A model generated the notes under the pieces. It was given only the letters and a program-made list of their open reading frames with translations. It ran no database searches and was not told where the DNA came from. A stretch of 64,000 bases of DNA from Nitrospinota bacterium (GTDB lineage Bacteria > Nitrospinota > Nitrospinia > Nitrospinales > VA-1): contig WAIB01000008.1 of the NCBI GenBank assembly GCA_009873655.1, positions 21,655 to 85,654 on the forward strand. The letters are read 5' to 3'. A program made the position numbers and the translations under genes. This document shows positions 54,238-63,354 of this stretch, in pieces (position 1 is the stretch's first letter; each line of letters opens with the position of its first letter).

Positions 54238-55770
54238 CTAATTTGTGGTGGTTTCCAAACTTTGCTTTTTAAAATATTCCAGCATTCCCTTAAATATGTA
54301 GGAATGAAAATTCGAGAGAGCAACCCAGTAAATATTTCCCCAAAAAGGTTTTGGAATAAAATGGGCTCGCAAAGTCAAGCGGGTTGCGTTTTCAGTTTCC
54401 GGGTTGAGCTGAAACTGCAACCAGGACAAACCGGGAGTGATCATTTCAGCTCTCAACAACAACTCCTGGTTGGGCTCCAGCTTCTCCACTCTCCAGAAAT
54501 CCACCGAGTCACCTACCCTTAAATGAGACAAATCTCTTCTTCCTCGATGCAACCCTGCTCCTCCAAGAACTCTATCCATCCATCCACGAATTTTCCAAAG
54601 CAGATTGGCGTGGATCCATCCGTGTTTACCTCCTATCTTGCATATATGGGGAAACACCTTTTCAGGAGGAACGGGGATACAAACATCATGCTCCTCAATT
54701 ATGAATTCAGAAGATTCAAATTCACATAGGGGAAGAAGATCTGCCATTTTCAATGGTCTGCCATCACTCCAATGCGAGAAAACCATCGATTTTTTTTCTT
54801 TTTCCTGAGCCCATTCTACCGAGGTTGTAAAATCAAGCGGTTCAAATGGGAGGATGGAGGCAACATTATTGTCGGTGCAAATCACATCCGTTTTTAAACT
54901 GTTTAGTAATAATGAGGTGATGTTGATAGGAATTGAAATAAAACAATGCAACCAACAGGCATATATTCGGAACATCCATTGAACGGGTATGGGAACCCAG
55001 GAAACATCAATAAAACGCACGTTGCAGTTGAGGATTTTGGAAAACTTAAGAAGCATTTCCTTATATGTCAATATATCTTTGCAACCGATCTGGTAGATAC
55101 TGGTTTCCAATCCAGGGGTTTCCATCACCCCTACCAGATATTTGATCACATCCCGAATAGCAATCGGTTGGCAGCGGGAATTAAATTCCGGCAAAAAGGG
55201 GATGAACCGGTTATTGACAATCAAAGCTTTCATGAGCTCGTAAGAAGCGCTCCCCGTACCCAGAATAATTGCCGCTCGAACACGGATAACCGGAACACTG
55301 CCTTGCGACAGGATCTGCCCCACCTCTATGCGACTCCTTAAATGCGGGGACATTTGTTCGTTTTTTTCTCCAAGGCCACCCAAATAAATTATTCTTTTTA
55401 CATCAAAACGTTCGGCCGCTTCACGAAAGTTTTTAGCCGCTCTTTGGTCTTTTTCAACAAACTCGGTATTTTTTTCACGCATACTGTGAATGAGGTAATA
55501 GGCATAATCCACGCCCTTTAACGCAGCATGAAGCTCTTCTTCATTCAAACAGTCGGCATACGCGACTTCAATATTGGGATGGGACAAAATAGGAGGGGAG
55601 CTTTTATTTCGATACATGCAGCGGACCGTATAGCCGCGGAATAAAAGCTCGGGAATTAGGCGGCGCGCCACATAACCATTTGCGCCTGTAACTAAAACCC
55701 GGGTCCCCTTGGGCCAGGGGTTTGTGGACAAGTCATCGGTATAATGGTAATTGACTTTTTCCGGATCCAT
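54238..55770 (-). CDS. SDR-family epimerase with DUF2867 domain
   Basis: A 510-residue two-part protein. The N-terminal part (about 20-340) is an atypical short-chain dehydrogenase: NAD(P)-binding TGANGYVARRLIPELL at 29-44, then a GLGEK-type region instead of the classic YxxxK motif. The C-terminal part (about 360-505) is DUF2867, a START-like fold, visible as the WIHANLLWKIRGWMDRVLGG and RVGDSVDFWRVEK segments. Such fusions occur in actinobacteria and marine bacteria, and the function is not established. It shares a transcript with the flavoprotein downstream. Confidence 0.8.
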   Translation of the reverse strand: MDPEKVNYHYTDDLSTNPWPKGTRVLVTGANGYVARRLIPELLFRGYTVRCMYRNKSSPPILSHPNIEVAYADCLNEEELHAALKGVDYAYYLIHSMREKNTEFVEKDQRAAKNFREAAERFDVKRIIYLGGLGEKNEQMSPHLRSRIEVGQILSQGSVPVIRVRAAIILGTGSASYELMKALIVNNRFIPFLPEFNSRCQPIAIRDVIKYLVGVMETPGLETSIYQIGCKDILTYKEMLLKFSKILNCNVRFIDVSWVPIPVQWMFRIYACWLHCFISIPINITSLLLNSLKTDVICTDNNVASILPFEPLDFTTSVEWAQEKEKKSMVFSHWSDGRPLKMADLLPLCEFESSEFIIEEHDVCIPVPPEKVFPHICKIGGKHGWIHANLLWKIRGWMDRVLGGAGLHRGRRDLSHLRVGDSVDFWRVEKLEPNQELLLRAEMITPGLSWLQFQLNPETENATRLTLRAHFIPKPFWGNIYWVALSNFHSYIFKGMLEYFKKQSLETTTN

Positions 55771-56044
55771 GCCTGCAATATATTCCTATATAGGCGAATA
55801 GCAAGTTTTTGCACGAAAAAGAGTCTATTTTTTAACAAGGAACCTCTTAGCACGAAAAGGGGTCCCAACTGGAAAGTTGCTGCAAATCCAAGGCAGGTGC
55901 CAGAACTATCCTTGTTCTCTCTTCTAGCACCCTTTCCTGGTATTCACCCTGGGCATGGCGTCAGGACTGACTCGAGCAGTCCAGGCCGGATCGGCATAGG
56001 AAAACTATTTCTTCCCCTTAGCTTCACCAGCACATCAACCCAGT

Positions 56045-56929
56045 TTAACTTTCCGTATCACTCATTGATCTTCCAAAAACCCCAAGCAAGGGGTTCTCGT
56101 ACCTTTCTTTTTGTTCAACCGGTTGTAATTCCTCCAATTTGTTTTTCTTGGATTCAAAAGTTAACGGAGACTGAGAAAATACATACACCATGCCTACCAT
56201 TAATCCACCGCCTACCATATTGCCTGCCGTGACAAACACCTGATTATGTATGAATCCCGCAACTGAAACCTCTGCGCCATGCGGCAAAAGTAAAGCAAGG
56301 CTCATCAATGACTGGTTTGCGATGCTGTGTTCGTACCCACTTCCAATGAAGGCAAACAGGCACCAGAAAATCATGATCAACTTGGCCGTTTCATCGCCAT
56401 TGCGGTTTGCAATCCAAACGGCAAGGCACACCAGCCAGTTGCATAATATTCCCCTGAAAAAAGCCTCCTTGGCACCCAGCGACATTTTTATCGCCGCGAC
56501 TTTAACAATCAGGGCCTGGGCCTCTGCCGAAAGGCTTCCCCCTTGCACAACCAGCCATGCCAGAAAAATAGAGCCCAGCAGGTTGCCGACGAAGCAAAGG
56601 AAAAATAATTTAACAATCGGTCCCAGCCCCACTCTTTTCTTTAAAGCTCCAACAGCAAAAACCATGTTGTTGCCGGTAAACAATTCAGAGCCTGCAAAGA
56701 TGACCAGGCTCAGAGCTACTCCGAAACTGAGTCCCATGACCAGTTTCATGAAGGGGGCGAACTGGGTTCCTGCCAAAGGGGCAGCGACGGAAAATATCAA
56801 AACGATTCCAAACCCAAGATATGCGCCTGCCAGGGCAGACATCGCCACGTAACCCGGAGGGAAGCTGTTCATGGCCTTTATTTTCTTTTCGGAAGTGTAA
56901 GCCAGCTTGCCAATATCGTTCTCAAACAT
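56045..56929 (-). CDS. formate/nitrite transporter (FNT) family channel
   Basis: A pentameric membrane channel for small monovalent anions; 294 residues from the ATG at 56929, which has AAAGGA before it. About six helices. FNT landmarks: FPPGYVAMSALAGAYLGFG (35-), GSELFTGNNMVFAVGAL near 95-110, and the second half FVTAGNMVGGGLMVGMVYVF near 230-250. NirC, FocA and FdhC cannot be separated on motif alone, but it lies 22 bp downstream of nirA, which points to nitrite. It may bring nitrite to the assimilatory reductase. Confidence 0.88.
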   Translation of the reverse strand: MFENDIGKLAYTSEKKIKAMNSFPPGYVAMSALAGAYLGFGIVLIFSVAAPLAGTQFAPFMKLVMGLSFGVALSLVIFAGSELFTGNNMVFAVGALKKRVGLGPIVKLFFLCFVGNLLGSIFLAWLVVQGGSLSAEAQALIVKVAAIKMSLGAKEAFFRGILCNWLVCLAVWIANRNGDETAKLIMIFWCLFAFIGSGYEHSIANQSLMSLALLLPHGAEVSVAGFIHNQVFVTAGNMVGGGLMVGMVYVFSQSPLTFESKKNKLEELQPVEQKERYENPLLGVFGRSMSDTES

Positions 56930-56951
56930 GACTTCGTCCTTTCTTTGTTCA

Positions 56952-58538
56952 TCAGGCTTCTGCATTTTTTATTACCGGTTCTTTATCTAATAACTGTGAA
57001 GGCGGGGCCTTCTTCCAATTGCGTTTGTATTTTTTCCCTTTGATGGGATGCATTTTTTCCCGTGTGTGGTAAGGAACCACGAATTCCAGAACTTTTGCCA
57101 GATCATCACAGGGAACATCTTCCATCACTTTGACCGCGAGTTTAGGGTCAATGCCTGTTCGTCCGCCCATATAAACATCCACCGCATCCACAATTTCCTT
57201 ACCCTGCTTGATTTTTTTTCCAAGCAACCCGATATCGGCCACCAGGTGATTTCCACAACCGGCCGGGCACCCCGACCAGTGAGTGGTGATCGGCGCTATG
57301 TCCGGCAGCTTGTCTTCCAGTTCCGCGGCCACCTGTAAAGCCCTGCCCTTGGTTTCAATGGTTGCCAAATGGCAATAATCGATACCCACACAACTCACCA
57401 GTCCGCGCATCACACTGGAGGGATGATAAGTAAATTCTTTGACCAAAGGTTCCTCCAGTAAATCGCCCAGTTTCTGGTCGGGGACATTGGGAATGATCAG
57501 GGAATTTGAGTGTGAGAAACGAATCTCTCCATTTCCATATTTTGTCGCGATTCCCGCTATGCCTTGCAGTTTGTCCGCATGAATTCTTCCCACGGGAACT
57601 TTCAGTCCCACATAGTTCATCGACGCCTGTTTTTGCCGGTAGATACCGATATGTTCCGACTTTTCATTGGCTCTTAAATCCACCCCCGCAGGGATCAAAG
57701 GTTTGCTTATTTTCTCCTGCAAAGCGTTTCGGAATTTTTCTTCTCCCCACTCTTCAATTAGAAACGCCAGTCTGTTTTTACTGCGCACTCCCCGGCTGCC
57801 ATGGTCACGGAATATCAGAATGATCGCGGAGCAAACCCTCACAACATCTTCCGGTAAAATAAAAACATCGAGCGAAGTGGCAATCCGGTATCCTCCCGAA
57901 CCCAGCTTGCCTCCGACTAAAACATTGAACCCATAAACCGAGTTGCCTCCAAGTTCCTGAACAGCGGGGACCAGTGCCAGGTCTTGAGTTTCGGCATGCA
58001 CACAGTCATCGGCACAACCCGTTATGGCAATGTTGAACTTTCTGGGAAGATTTGAGAATTCAGAATTACCGGATATATGTTCGGTTAAAGCCTTGACCTG
58101 CGAATAGGCATCGACCTTTTCTTTTGGACTCAACCCTGCGACCGGGCAACCCATAATATTTCTTACATTGTCCAGTCCCGTCTGAATGGAAGTCAGCCCC
58201 ACCTCTTCCTGAATCGCAAAAATTTCGGGGACATCTTCAATTTTTAAATTGCGCAACTGCACCTGCTGCCTTGTAGTGATATCGATAGTTCCATTTCCGA
58301 AATCTTTTGCCACGGAACATAAAGCTTTTACTTGATGCGAAAAGCAAATCCCGTTGGGAATGCGTACTCGCTGCATGAAAAACCCGGGTTTAGGATTGCG
58401 TAAAAAAAGTCCATACCATTTAAGGCGCTGAATATCGTCTTCGCTGATCGACTCCCAACCCTCTTTCGCAAAACGGGCAATGTCGTCTTTTATTTTTAAT
58501 CCGTCTTTTTCAGATTTTAATACTTCGATTTTGTTCAT
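56952..58538 (-). CDS. nirA: ferredoxin-nitrite reductase
   Basis: Six-electron reduction of nitrite to ammonium with sirohaem and a 4Fe-4S cluster. The 528-residue protein (ATG 58538, AAAGGAA five bases upstream) has the two-fold NIR/SIR arrangement. Cluster ligands are in SCVGIDYCHLATIETKGRA (near 385-405) and HWSGCPAGCGNHLVADIGLLG (near 430-450). The N-terminal half has RIPNGICFSHQV and TRQQVQLRNL. A sulfite reductase is the alternative, but the FNT neighbour supports nitrite. Gives ammonium for biosynthesis. Confidence 0.88.
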   Translation of the reverse strand: MNKIEVLKSEKDGLKIKDDIARFAKEGWESISEDDIQRLKWYGLFLRNPKPGFFMQRVRIPNGICFSHQVKALCSVAKDFGNGTIDITTRQQVQLRNLKIEDVPEIFAIQEEVGLTSIQTGLDNVRNIMGCPVAGLSPKEKVDAYSQVKALTEHISGNSEFSNLPRKFNIAITGCADDCVHAETQDLALVPAVQELGGNSVYGFNVLVGGKLGSGGYRIATSLDVFILPEDVVRVCSAIILIFRDHGSRGVRSKNRLAFLIEEWGEEKFRNALQEKISKPLIPAGVDLRANEKSEHIGIYRQKQASMNYVGLKVPVGRIHADKLQGIAGIATKYGNGEIRFSHSNSLIIPNVPDQKLGDLLEEPLVKEFTYHPSSVMRGLVSCVGIDYCHLATIETKGRALQVAAELEDKLPDIAPITTHWSGCPAGCGNHLVADIGLLGKKIKQGKEIVDAVDVYMGGRTGIDPKLAVKVMEDVPCDDLAKVLEFVVPYHTREKMHPIKGKKYKRNWKKAPPSQLLDKEPVIKNAEA

Positions 58539-58583
58539 AATTTCCTTTGGTGAATAAAACAGTTGTGTCTTCACTCAAGGGAT

Positions 58584-58599
58584 TACAAGTTACGTGCCA
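58584..58599 (-). promoter_or_regulatory. sigma-54-like promoter of nirA
   Basis: On the minus strand TGGCACGTAACTTGTA matches the TGGCACG-N4-TTGCA consensus except at one base of the -12 box (GT instead of GC). It lies 46 bases upstream of the nirA ATG. An imperfect palindrome (CCAATT...AATTGG, 58597-58616) abuts it. Confidence 0.6.
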
Positions 58600-58782
58600 A
58601 TTCCTGCTGAAATTGGATTCAGGCTTATTCAATAGGGAGTTAGACTTAAAATGTGAAAAAACGCAAAAACAACTTTGCTTAAATTTCAAACAATAAATGG
58701 GAGCAATGCTCGAAAATAAGGCTTGATGAAGCAGACCCTGGAGCCAAATTGTTCTGACCCAATCGCTTCCCTCGCTAGAGGG

Positions 58783-60666
58783 TCAGGGAAGTTGCAATAC
58801 GGGGGTATAAGGGGCTTTGTATTCGCGGTGCCACCAGTTGCCGGTTTTTTCCTTGGCTTCGGCATCGGTGAACCAGTAATCGTACACCACGGCCTGGATG
58901 TATTTCGGAGGTTTATCCGGAAAGGGGTTACGGGCTAACAAATCGATAACCGGCTGCGAGCCCTGCAGGAGGCGAATCATTAACTGGATCAACCAGGGGT
59001 TTCTTTCATAATTGCTGAGCGCGGCAAACCACATTTGCCAGTCCAGCCGGGGCTGGTGCGGCGCAACGAAGGCGGGAGCCTCATTTAACTTGTCCGGTTT
59101 CCATTTGAACTCGTACTGTTTCCATTCTTTGCCATCGTGACTCCCTTTTATAAAAATTTCGGGACGCGAAGTGGTCATCACGGCGAACAGGCCATACCGA
59201 TTTACGATATGAAAAGGACGAATCGTTTCAACGGTGGACACATAAACGGACGGATAATTCGCCCGATTAACGAAAAAAGGTAGGGTGTATAAAAGAATAC
59301 TGATTGCCAACACTCCCATTCCCAATCCTTCTACAAAATATTTTTTCCATTCGGGTATGCGGCTTCGGTTTTCTTTTAATGGGCTCCTCCATTTTTCCGG
59401 GATTAATTTCTGAAGTACCGCATCATCAAAAAGTAAAAAACAAAGGGCCAGGGTCAATAGGTTAAAGAAACAATAATTTCCCGTCAGAATAATCAGAAAT
59501 TGAAAACCTATTAATACGGTGCCTGCCAGGTAGCGGATTCGGCCCGGTCCGAAAACCAAAAAAGGCACTCCCAACTGGATGATAAAAACCGCAAGGACCG
59601 AATATTCCTGAAACCATTGGGGTAACTGATGGGCATACCACCCGACCCAGGTCGGCAGCGGTTGTGTTTCATAGTGGTAAAAAAGCGCGGAAAAGTCTTG
59701 CCATGTGGGGTCTCCACTTGCCAGTTTTACCAGGCCGGATGTGAACATGACACGAAATAACAGAAACCGAAACAGCAAAAGCATCCATGGAGAGGGTGAT
59801 GGTTCGGCTTCCCGTTGGGTTCGCCACTTTAGAGGAGCAAAAAAAACAGCCAGGAACCCGGTTTCAAGAAGCAGGGTATCCCACTGATAACCGAGAAACT
59901 GCTGACCCACATTAAAAAGGGAAAGATAAAAAGCCCAAAGCAGGAAAAGGCTGAGCGCTGGGGCAATCCCGACAATCACCAAAATGGATATAACGGACCC
60001 TGCCAGACAGATAAATTTTAAAAATCCATCGCTGGCTCCCAACCAAAACAGGGTCGGCAGTTCCCAGAAAGGTTTTGAGCCGAATTGGGACCCCACTCCC
60101 TGAAGCAAACTTTGCGCGGGAAGGATGCCCTCTTTCCCTATCAGACCTTCAATCTGGCTGCCAAGGGATGCAAATGCAACCAGATAGACTATTCCTAACA
60201 TAATAAGGAAAAAACGCCGTGTCAGGTGCCAGGTAGGAGGTCCAAGAGTTTTACCCCAAATCCATCGAGTGAGGAAGCTGAAAAACGGCCTGTTTTCGGC
60301 AACCTTATGGTATGCCCACTCCGATATTGGAGCAAACCCCGGGACCTTCTCATAAGCCCAAAGCGGTATTTTATGGATTGAGGTAGCCAGGGCCTTATAA
60401 ACCCCCTTGGCCCCTGAATAATAACTCCCATCCGGGTAAATCAGGTATATGGAGGCATCAAATTTCTCAGGGGAAATTTGCGAATATTGTGAGGCCACCT
60501 CCTGGGAGGGCTTGTACAACACCCTATCCTCGGTAATTTGCTGCCATCTGCGTACCCAGAAAGTGCAAAATCCACATGCACCGTCGTACACCATTACCGG
60601 TCTTTGATCGTTTGCGTTCAAGCGGTCCCTCAAAAGGTTTTTCCCATTATACCCTTTAATTTCCAA
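58783..60666 (-). CDS. DCC-domain/lipase maturation factor fusion
   Basis: A 627-residue membrane protein. The N-terminal 130 residues are a DCC (DUF393) thiol-disulfide-like domain with VMVYDGACGFCTFWVRRWQQI (near 24-44), carrying the CGFC pair. The rest is a lipase maturation factor 1-like protein with about eight or more helices and the WDTLLLETGFLAVFFAPL segment, RFLLFRVMFTSGLVKLASGDPTW, and HYETQPLPTWVGWYAHQLP. In animals LMF1 folds lipases in the ER; bacterial members are uncharacterised. The frame opens with TTG and no ribosome site; the start is uncertain. Confidence 0.82.
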   Translation of the reverse strand: MEIKGYNGKNLLRDRLNANDQRPVMVYDGACGFCTFWVRRWQQITEDRVLYKPSQEVASQYSQISPEKFDASIYLIYPDGSYYSGAKGVYKALATSIHKIPLWAYEKVPGFAPISEWAYHKVAENRPFFSFLTRWIWGKTLGPPTWHLTRRFFLIMLGIVYLVAFASLGSQIEGLIGKEGILPAQSLLQGVGSQFGSKPFWELPTLFWLGASDGFLKFICLAGSVISILVIVGIAPALSLFLLWAFYLSLFNVGQQFLGYQWDTLLLETGFLAVFFAPLKWRTQREAEPSPSPWMLLLFRFLLFRVMFTSGLVKLASGDPTWQDFSALFYHYETQPLPTWVGWYAHQLPQWFQEYSVLAVFIIQLGVPFLVFGPGRIRYLAGTVLIGFQFLIILTGNYCFFNLLTLALCFLLFDDAVLQKLIPEKWRSPLKENRSRIPEWKKYFVEGLGMGVLAISILLYTLPFFVNRANYPSVYVSTVETIRPFHIVNRYGLFAVMTTSRPEIFIKGSHDGKEWKQYEFKWKPDKLNEAPAFVAPHQPRLDWQMWFAALSNYERNPWLIQLMIRLLQGSQPVIDLLARNPFPDKPPKYIQAVVYDYWFTDAEAKEKTGNWWHREYKAPYTPVLQLP

Positions 60667-60853
60667 CTATTTGACGGAAAGTCTCATCCGGTGAAAAGCG
60701 TGTTCTTTCCATCAAAAAAGATTGACGGTTTCGGCGGTTCGGGCTTGCGTTCCGGCCCGACCTGATATAGTTTCTTTAGTTCTATATTTTGATCCGGGGC
60801 CTCAATATATTAACGCCGCTGAGCGTTGCCCCCTACTTTCCAGGAAAGATTAA

Positions 60854-62359
60854 ATGGTAGATTTTACGCGCGAAGAAGTCGAAGCTGCATTGGAAGAATA
60901 TGCCTCCACCCTCATTGATGATGAAGATGAGTTCATAGATGAAGACGAACCGGCTGAACCTGAAACTCAAGAAGGGGAAACGAAAGAAATTTCAGAAGAA
61001 ATAGAAGCTGAAGGAGAAGAGGAACAAGAGGAAGAAGAAGAAAAAGAGGCCGGACCCGGAGAAGTTTTTGAGGGCAAAGATTTATCGGGCCTGGATTTGT
61101 CTGGGATTAATTTTTTGAGCATCAGCCTTAAAAATTCCAACCTGAAAAAAACAAATCTTTCCAATTGCACCCTGTCAAATTCAAATCTGGACCAGGCCGA
61201 TTTGGCTGAAGCGAATTTAAGTAATGCCGAGTTGGAAAATGTGAATTGTCTGGAAGCGAATGTTCAAAATGCCAATTTTGAATCGGCCAACCTTCAGGGA
61301 GCAAAGTTTCTTGGCAGCGATCTTTCGGGTTCCAATCTGGAAAGCGCCAACTTAAGAAAATCCATTTTCCTGGAAGCCAACTTGTCGAAATGCAACTTGA
61401 ACGAAGCCGACCTCAGCAATTCCGATTTTTCCAGGACCAACTTAAACAATTCCAGCATCGTGGAAAGCAACCTAACCCGTGCCCGTTTCAATGGGGCGAA
61501 TATGGAATCTGCGGATTTTACCGATTCCCGTCTTAGCATGTCCGTTTTCTTTGAAGCCAATTTTAAAAATGCGAATATGAACCGTTCCCTGGTAAAGGGA
61601 GCCAAATTGGCGGGCGGAATCTTCGAAAACACCCGCCTGCCCCGGGCAGATATTACGGGAGCGGATTTGACCGATGCTAAATTCCTTAACTCCAATTTAA
61701 GCCGTGCCAAATTAAACGGGGCCATTCTCAGAAGAACAGATTTAAAAGGATCGGACCTGTCTGAAGCCGATTTAAGCATAGCCGATTTAACAGGAGCCAG
61801 CCTGGCTGAAGTCAAACTGATTGGTGCAAACCTGGAAAGAATCAAACTCAATCAGGCAAAAATTTCAGAAGCCAAACTGTGCGGAGCTAAAATGAATAAA
61901 GGCAAGTTTTTTCAAGCAGATCTGACCCAGGCCGACCTGAGCGGGGCCAACATGACAGGTGTGGATCTTACCGAATCCAATCTGGAAGGGAGTGACTTGA
62001 GCCGTGCCAACCTCACGGAAGCGATTTTGCAAAAGGCCAATCTGAAAACGACATTCCTGATTGGCGCGAACCTGCAAAAGGCGGATTTAGAAGAGGTTAA
62101 TCTGGAAGATGCAAAAATTGCAGGAGCAAAAATGCGAAATGCAAACTGTTGCAAGGCAAATATGAAAAATGTGGACCTTCAACGCTCTGATCTGGAACAT
62201 ACCGATTTTACCCAGGCAGATTTAACAGGGGCAAACCTAACCGGTTCGAAACTCGGAGAAGCCGGATTCCAAAATGCTGATTTAACCGGGGCCGACCTGA
62301 GTATGGCAGACACCACAGATACGGATTTTTCAGGTGCGAAAGGATACAAAGTTAAATGA
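60854..62359 (+). CDS. large pentapeptide-repeat protein
   Basis: A 501-residue protein with more than 80 tandem pentapeptides of the A(D/N)LXX type from about residue 75 to 497, predicting a long right-handed square beta-helix. The first 75 residues are strongly acidic (EDEFIDEDEPAEPETQEGE and a run of glutamates) and contain a helix-like start, so they are probably a flexible acidic tail. No signal peptide, so it is cytoplasmic. Such proteins can mimic DNA or act as scaffolds (the gyrase-protecting Qnr/MfpA class is much shorter). The stop overlaps the next gene by 4 bp. Confidence 0.9.
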   Translation: MVDFTREEVEAALEEYASTLIDDEDEFIDEDEPAEPETQEGETKEISEEIEAEGEEEQEEEEEKEAGPGEVFEGKDLSGLDLSGINFLSISLKNSNLKKTNLSNCTLSNSNLDQADLAEANLSNAELENVNCLEANVQNANFESANLQGAKFLGSDLSGSNLESANLRKSIFLEANLSKCNLNEADLSNSDFSRTNLNNSSIVESNLTRARFNGANMESADFTDSRLSMSVFFEANFKNANMNRSLVKGAKLAGGIFENTRLPRADITGADLTDAKFLNSNLSRAKLNGAILRRTDLKGSDLSEADLSIADLTGASLAEVKLIGANLERIKLNQAKISEAKLCGAKMNKGKFFQADLTQADLSGANMTGVDLTESNLEGSDLSRANLTEAILQKANLKTTFLIGANLQKADLEEVNLEDAKIAGAKMRNANCCKANMKNVDLQRSDLEHTDFTQADLTGANLTGSKLGEAGFQNADLTGADLSMADTTDTDFSGAKGYKVK

Positions 62360-62721
62360 AGAAAGTATTAATTACATTCTCAGTCCTTTTTTTTGCGCTC
62401 ACCATTTCTTTTAATGCGCAGGCCTCTTCTTTAAAAGAAAATATGATTGAGGGTGTCAAGTTCCTGGATACAGTCGAAGAAGTGGATTGGTACAGGGTGG
62501 AAGGGAGAAGCCTGATCATCGGCTGGAAGGGAATTCCCAAGTTTTTTCCCACACCATTCACAATGGCTGCCCGACGGGCAAATATTGCAACAAGCCGGAA
62601 AGTCCGCGTTTGGGCTGTGCGGCATACCCAGAAGAACTGGCATGTGGGAAGCGGAAAATCCTATATCTGCTTTGTAACGGCCATTAATGGCAAGGTCACT
62701 CAAGGCAATTGCGACCGATAA
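62356..62721 (+). CDS. small secreted protein, unknown
   Basis: A 121-residue exported protein with a signal peptide (about 1-23, ending AQA). The mature part has a K-rich middle (GWKGIPKFFPTPFTMAARR), then RVWAVRHTQKNWHVGSGKSY, and two cysteines (in YICFV and GNCDR) near the C-terminus that may form a disulfide. No family recognised. It overlaps the pentapeptide-repeat gene (ATGA), so both are made together. Confidence 0.7.
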   Translation: MKKVLITFSVLFFALTISFNAQASSLKENMIEGVKFLDTVEEVDWYRVEGRSLIIGWKGIPKFFPTPFTMAARRANIATSRKVRVWAVRHTQKNWHVGSGKSYICFVTAINGKVTQGNCDR

Positions 62722-62780
62722 TTTTTTAAAACCAAATGGGAATTATTACGTCTTAAACAAAAACATACTAATTTCCGCCA

Positions 62781-62966
62781 ATGAACAAGCCATTAAAACC
62801 ATTAAAAGTTTATTCAAGCAAAACCCGTGAAACACAGCCCTTCACTTTTAAACAGGTTTTGCAATTAAGAGATGGTATAGAAATTACAAAAAGCCAGAAC
62901 CGTTTCTCCTCTTCCCAATTGCACTTCATACTGAATAATCTCAATCAAAAAACCTCCCTGAATTAA
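62781..62966 (+). CDS. hypothetical protein, 61 aa
   Basis: A basic 61-residue protein (MNKPLKPLKVYSSKTRE...) with no helix or motif. It lies 59 bp downstream of the 62356 gene on the same strand, and 15 bp before the next small gene, which suggests one transcript. Its length and composition do not rule out a chance frame. Confidence 0.4.
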   Translation: MNKPLKPLKVYSSKTRETQPFTFKQVLQLRDGIEITKSQNRFSSSQLHFILNNLNQKTSLN

Positions 62967-62981
62967 CTCGCGGCAAAATAA

Positions 62982-63188
62982 ATGGAAAAACTTGAAGCCG
63001 TCCAAAAAGTTTTAAGATTCAGCACCCCTATACGGGAATGGTGCATCAATGAATTTTCCATTCACTTCGATGATTTCGATGAACAGAATGTGGATGATTA
63101 CGATTCAGGGGGGTATGGGGATATTGCTGATGAAATTCTGGAGCGGGGACTTGATGAGCAGATAATTGAAGAAGATGACTTAGATTAA
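62982..63188 (+). CDS. acidic hypothetical protein, 68 aa
   Basis: A 68-residue, strongly acidic protein. Residues 1-26 are helix-like with hydrophobic spacing (AVQKVLRFSTPIREWCINEF), residues 30-46 are an acidic stretch (FDDFDEQNVDDYDSGGY), and the end is EIL.. with more acids. An acidic helix plus tail of this kind can mimic DNA or bind a basic partner, but no family is recognised. It is the last of the four genes following the pentapeptide gene. Confidence 0.5.
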   Translation: MEKLEAVQKVLRFSTPIREWCINEFSIHFDDFDEQNVDDYDSGGYGDIADEILERGLDEQIIEEDDLD

Positions 63189-63354
63189 CCCCTGCCCTAA
63201 ACGCCCCGCATTCCCTTTCCTTTCACTCCTATCTACTTGAAAAAAATGAGTTAAACCCATATCCTGTTTTAATAAATAAACCAAACATGGTTCTTGACCT
63301 AATTGGCAAAGGCCCTTACTTTAGAAGGATGACCAAATTAAAATCAATTAAAGA

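Noticed and set aside
55744-56232. 162-codon plus-strand frame
   Set aside because: Runs antisense through the starts and ends of two solid minus-strand genes, and its translation has no domain features.
56952-58538. Sulfite reductase instead of nitrite reductase
   Set aside because: Same superfamily, but the co-transcribed FNT channel and the TRQQVQLRN/GCPAGCGN wording favour nitrite; not excluded by sequence alone.
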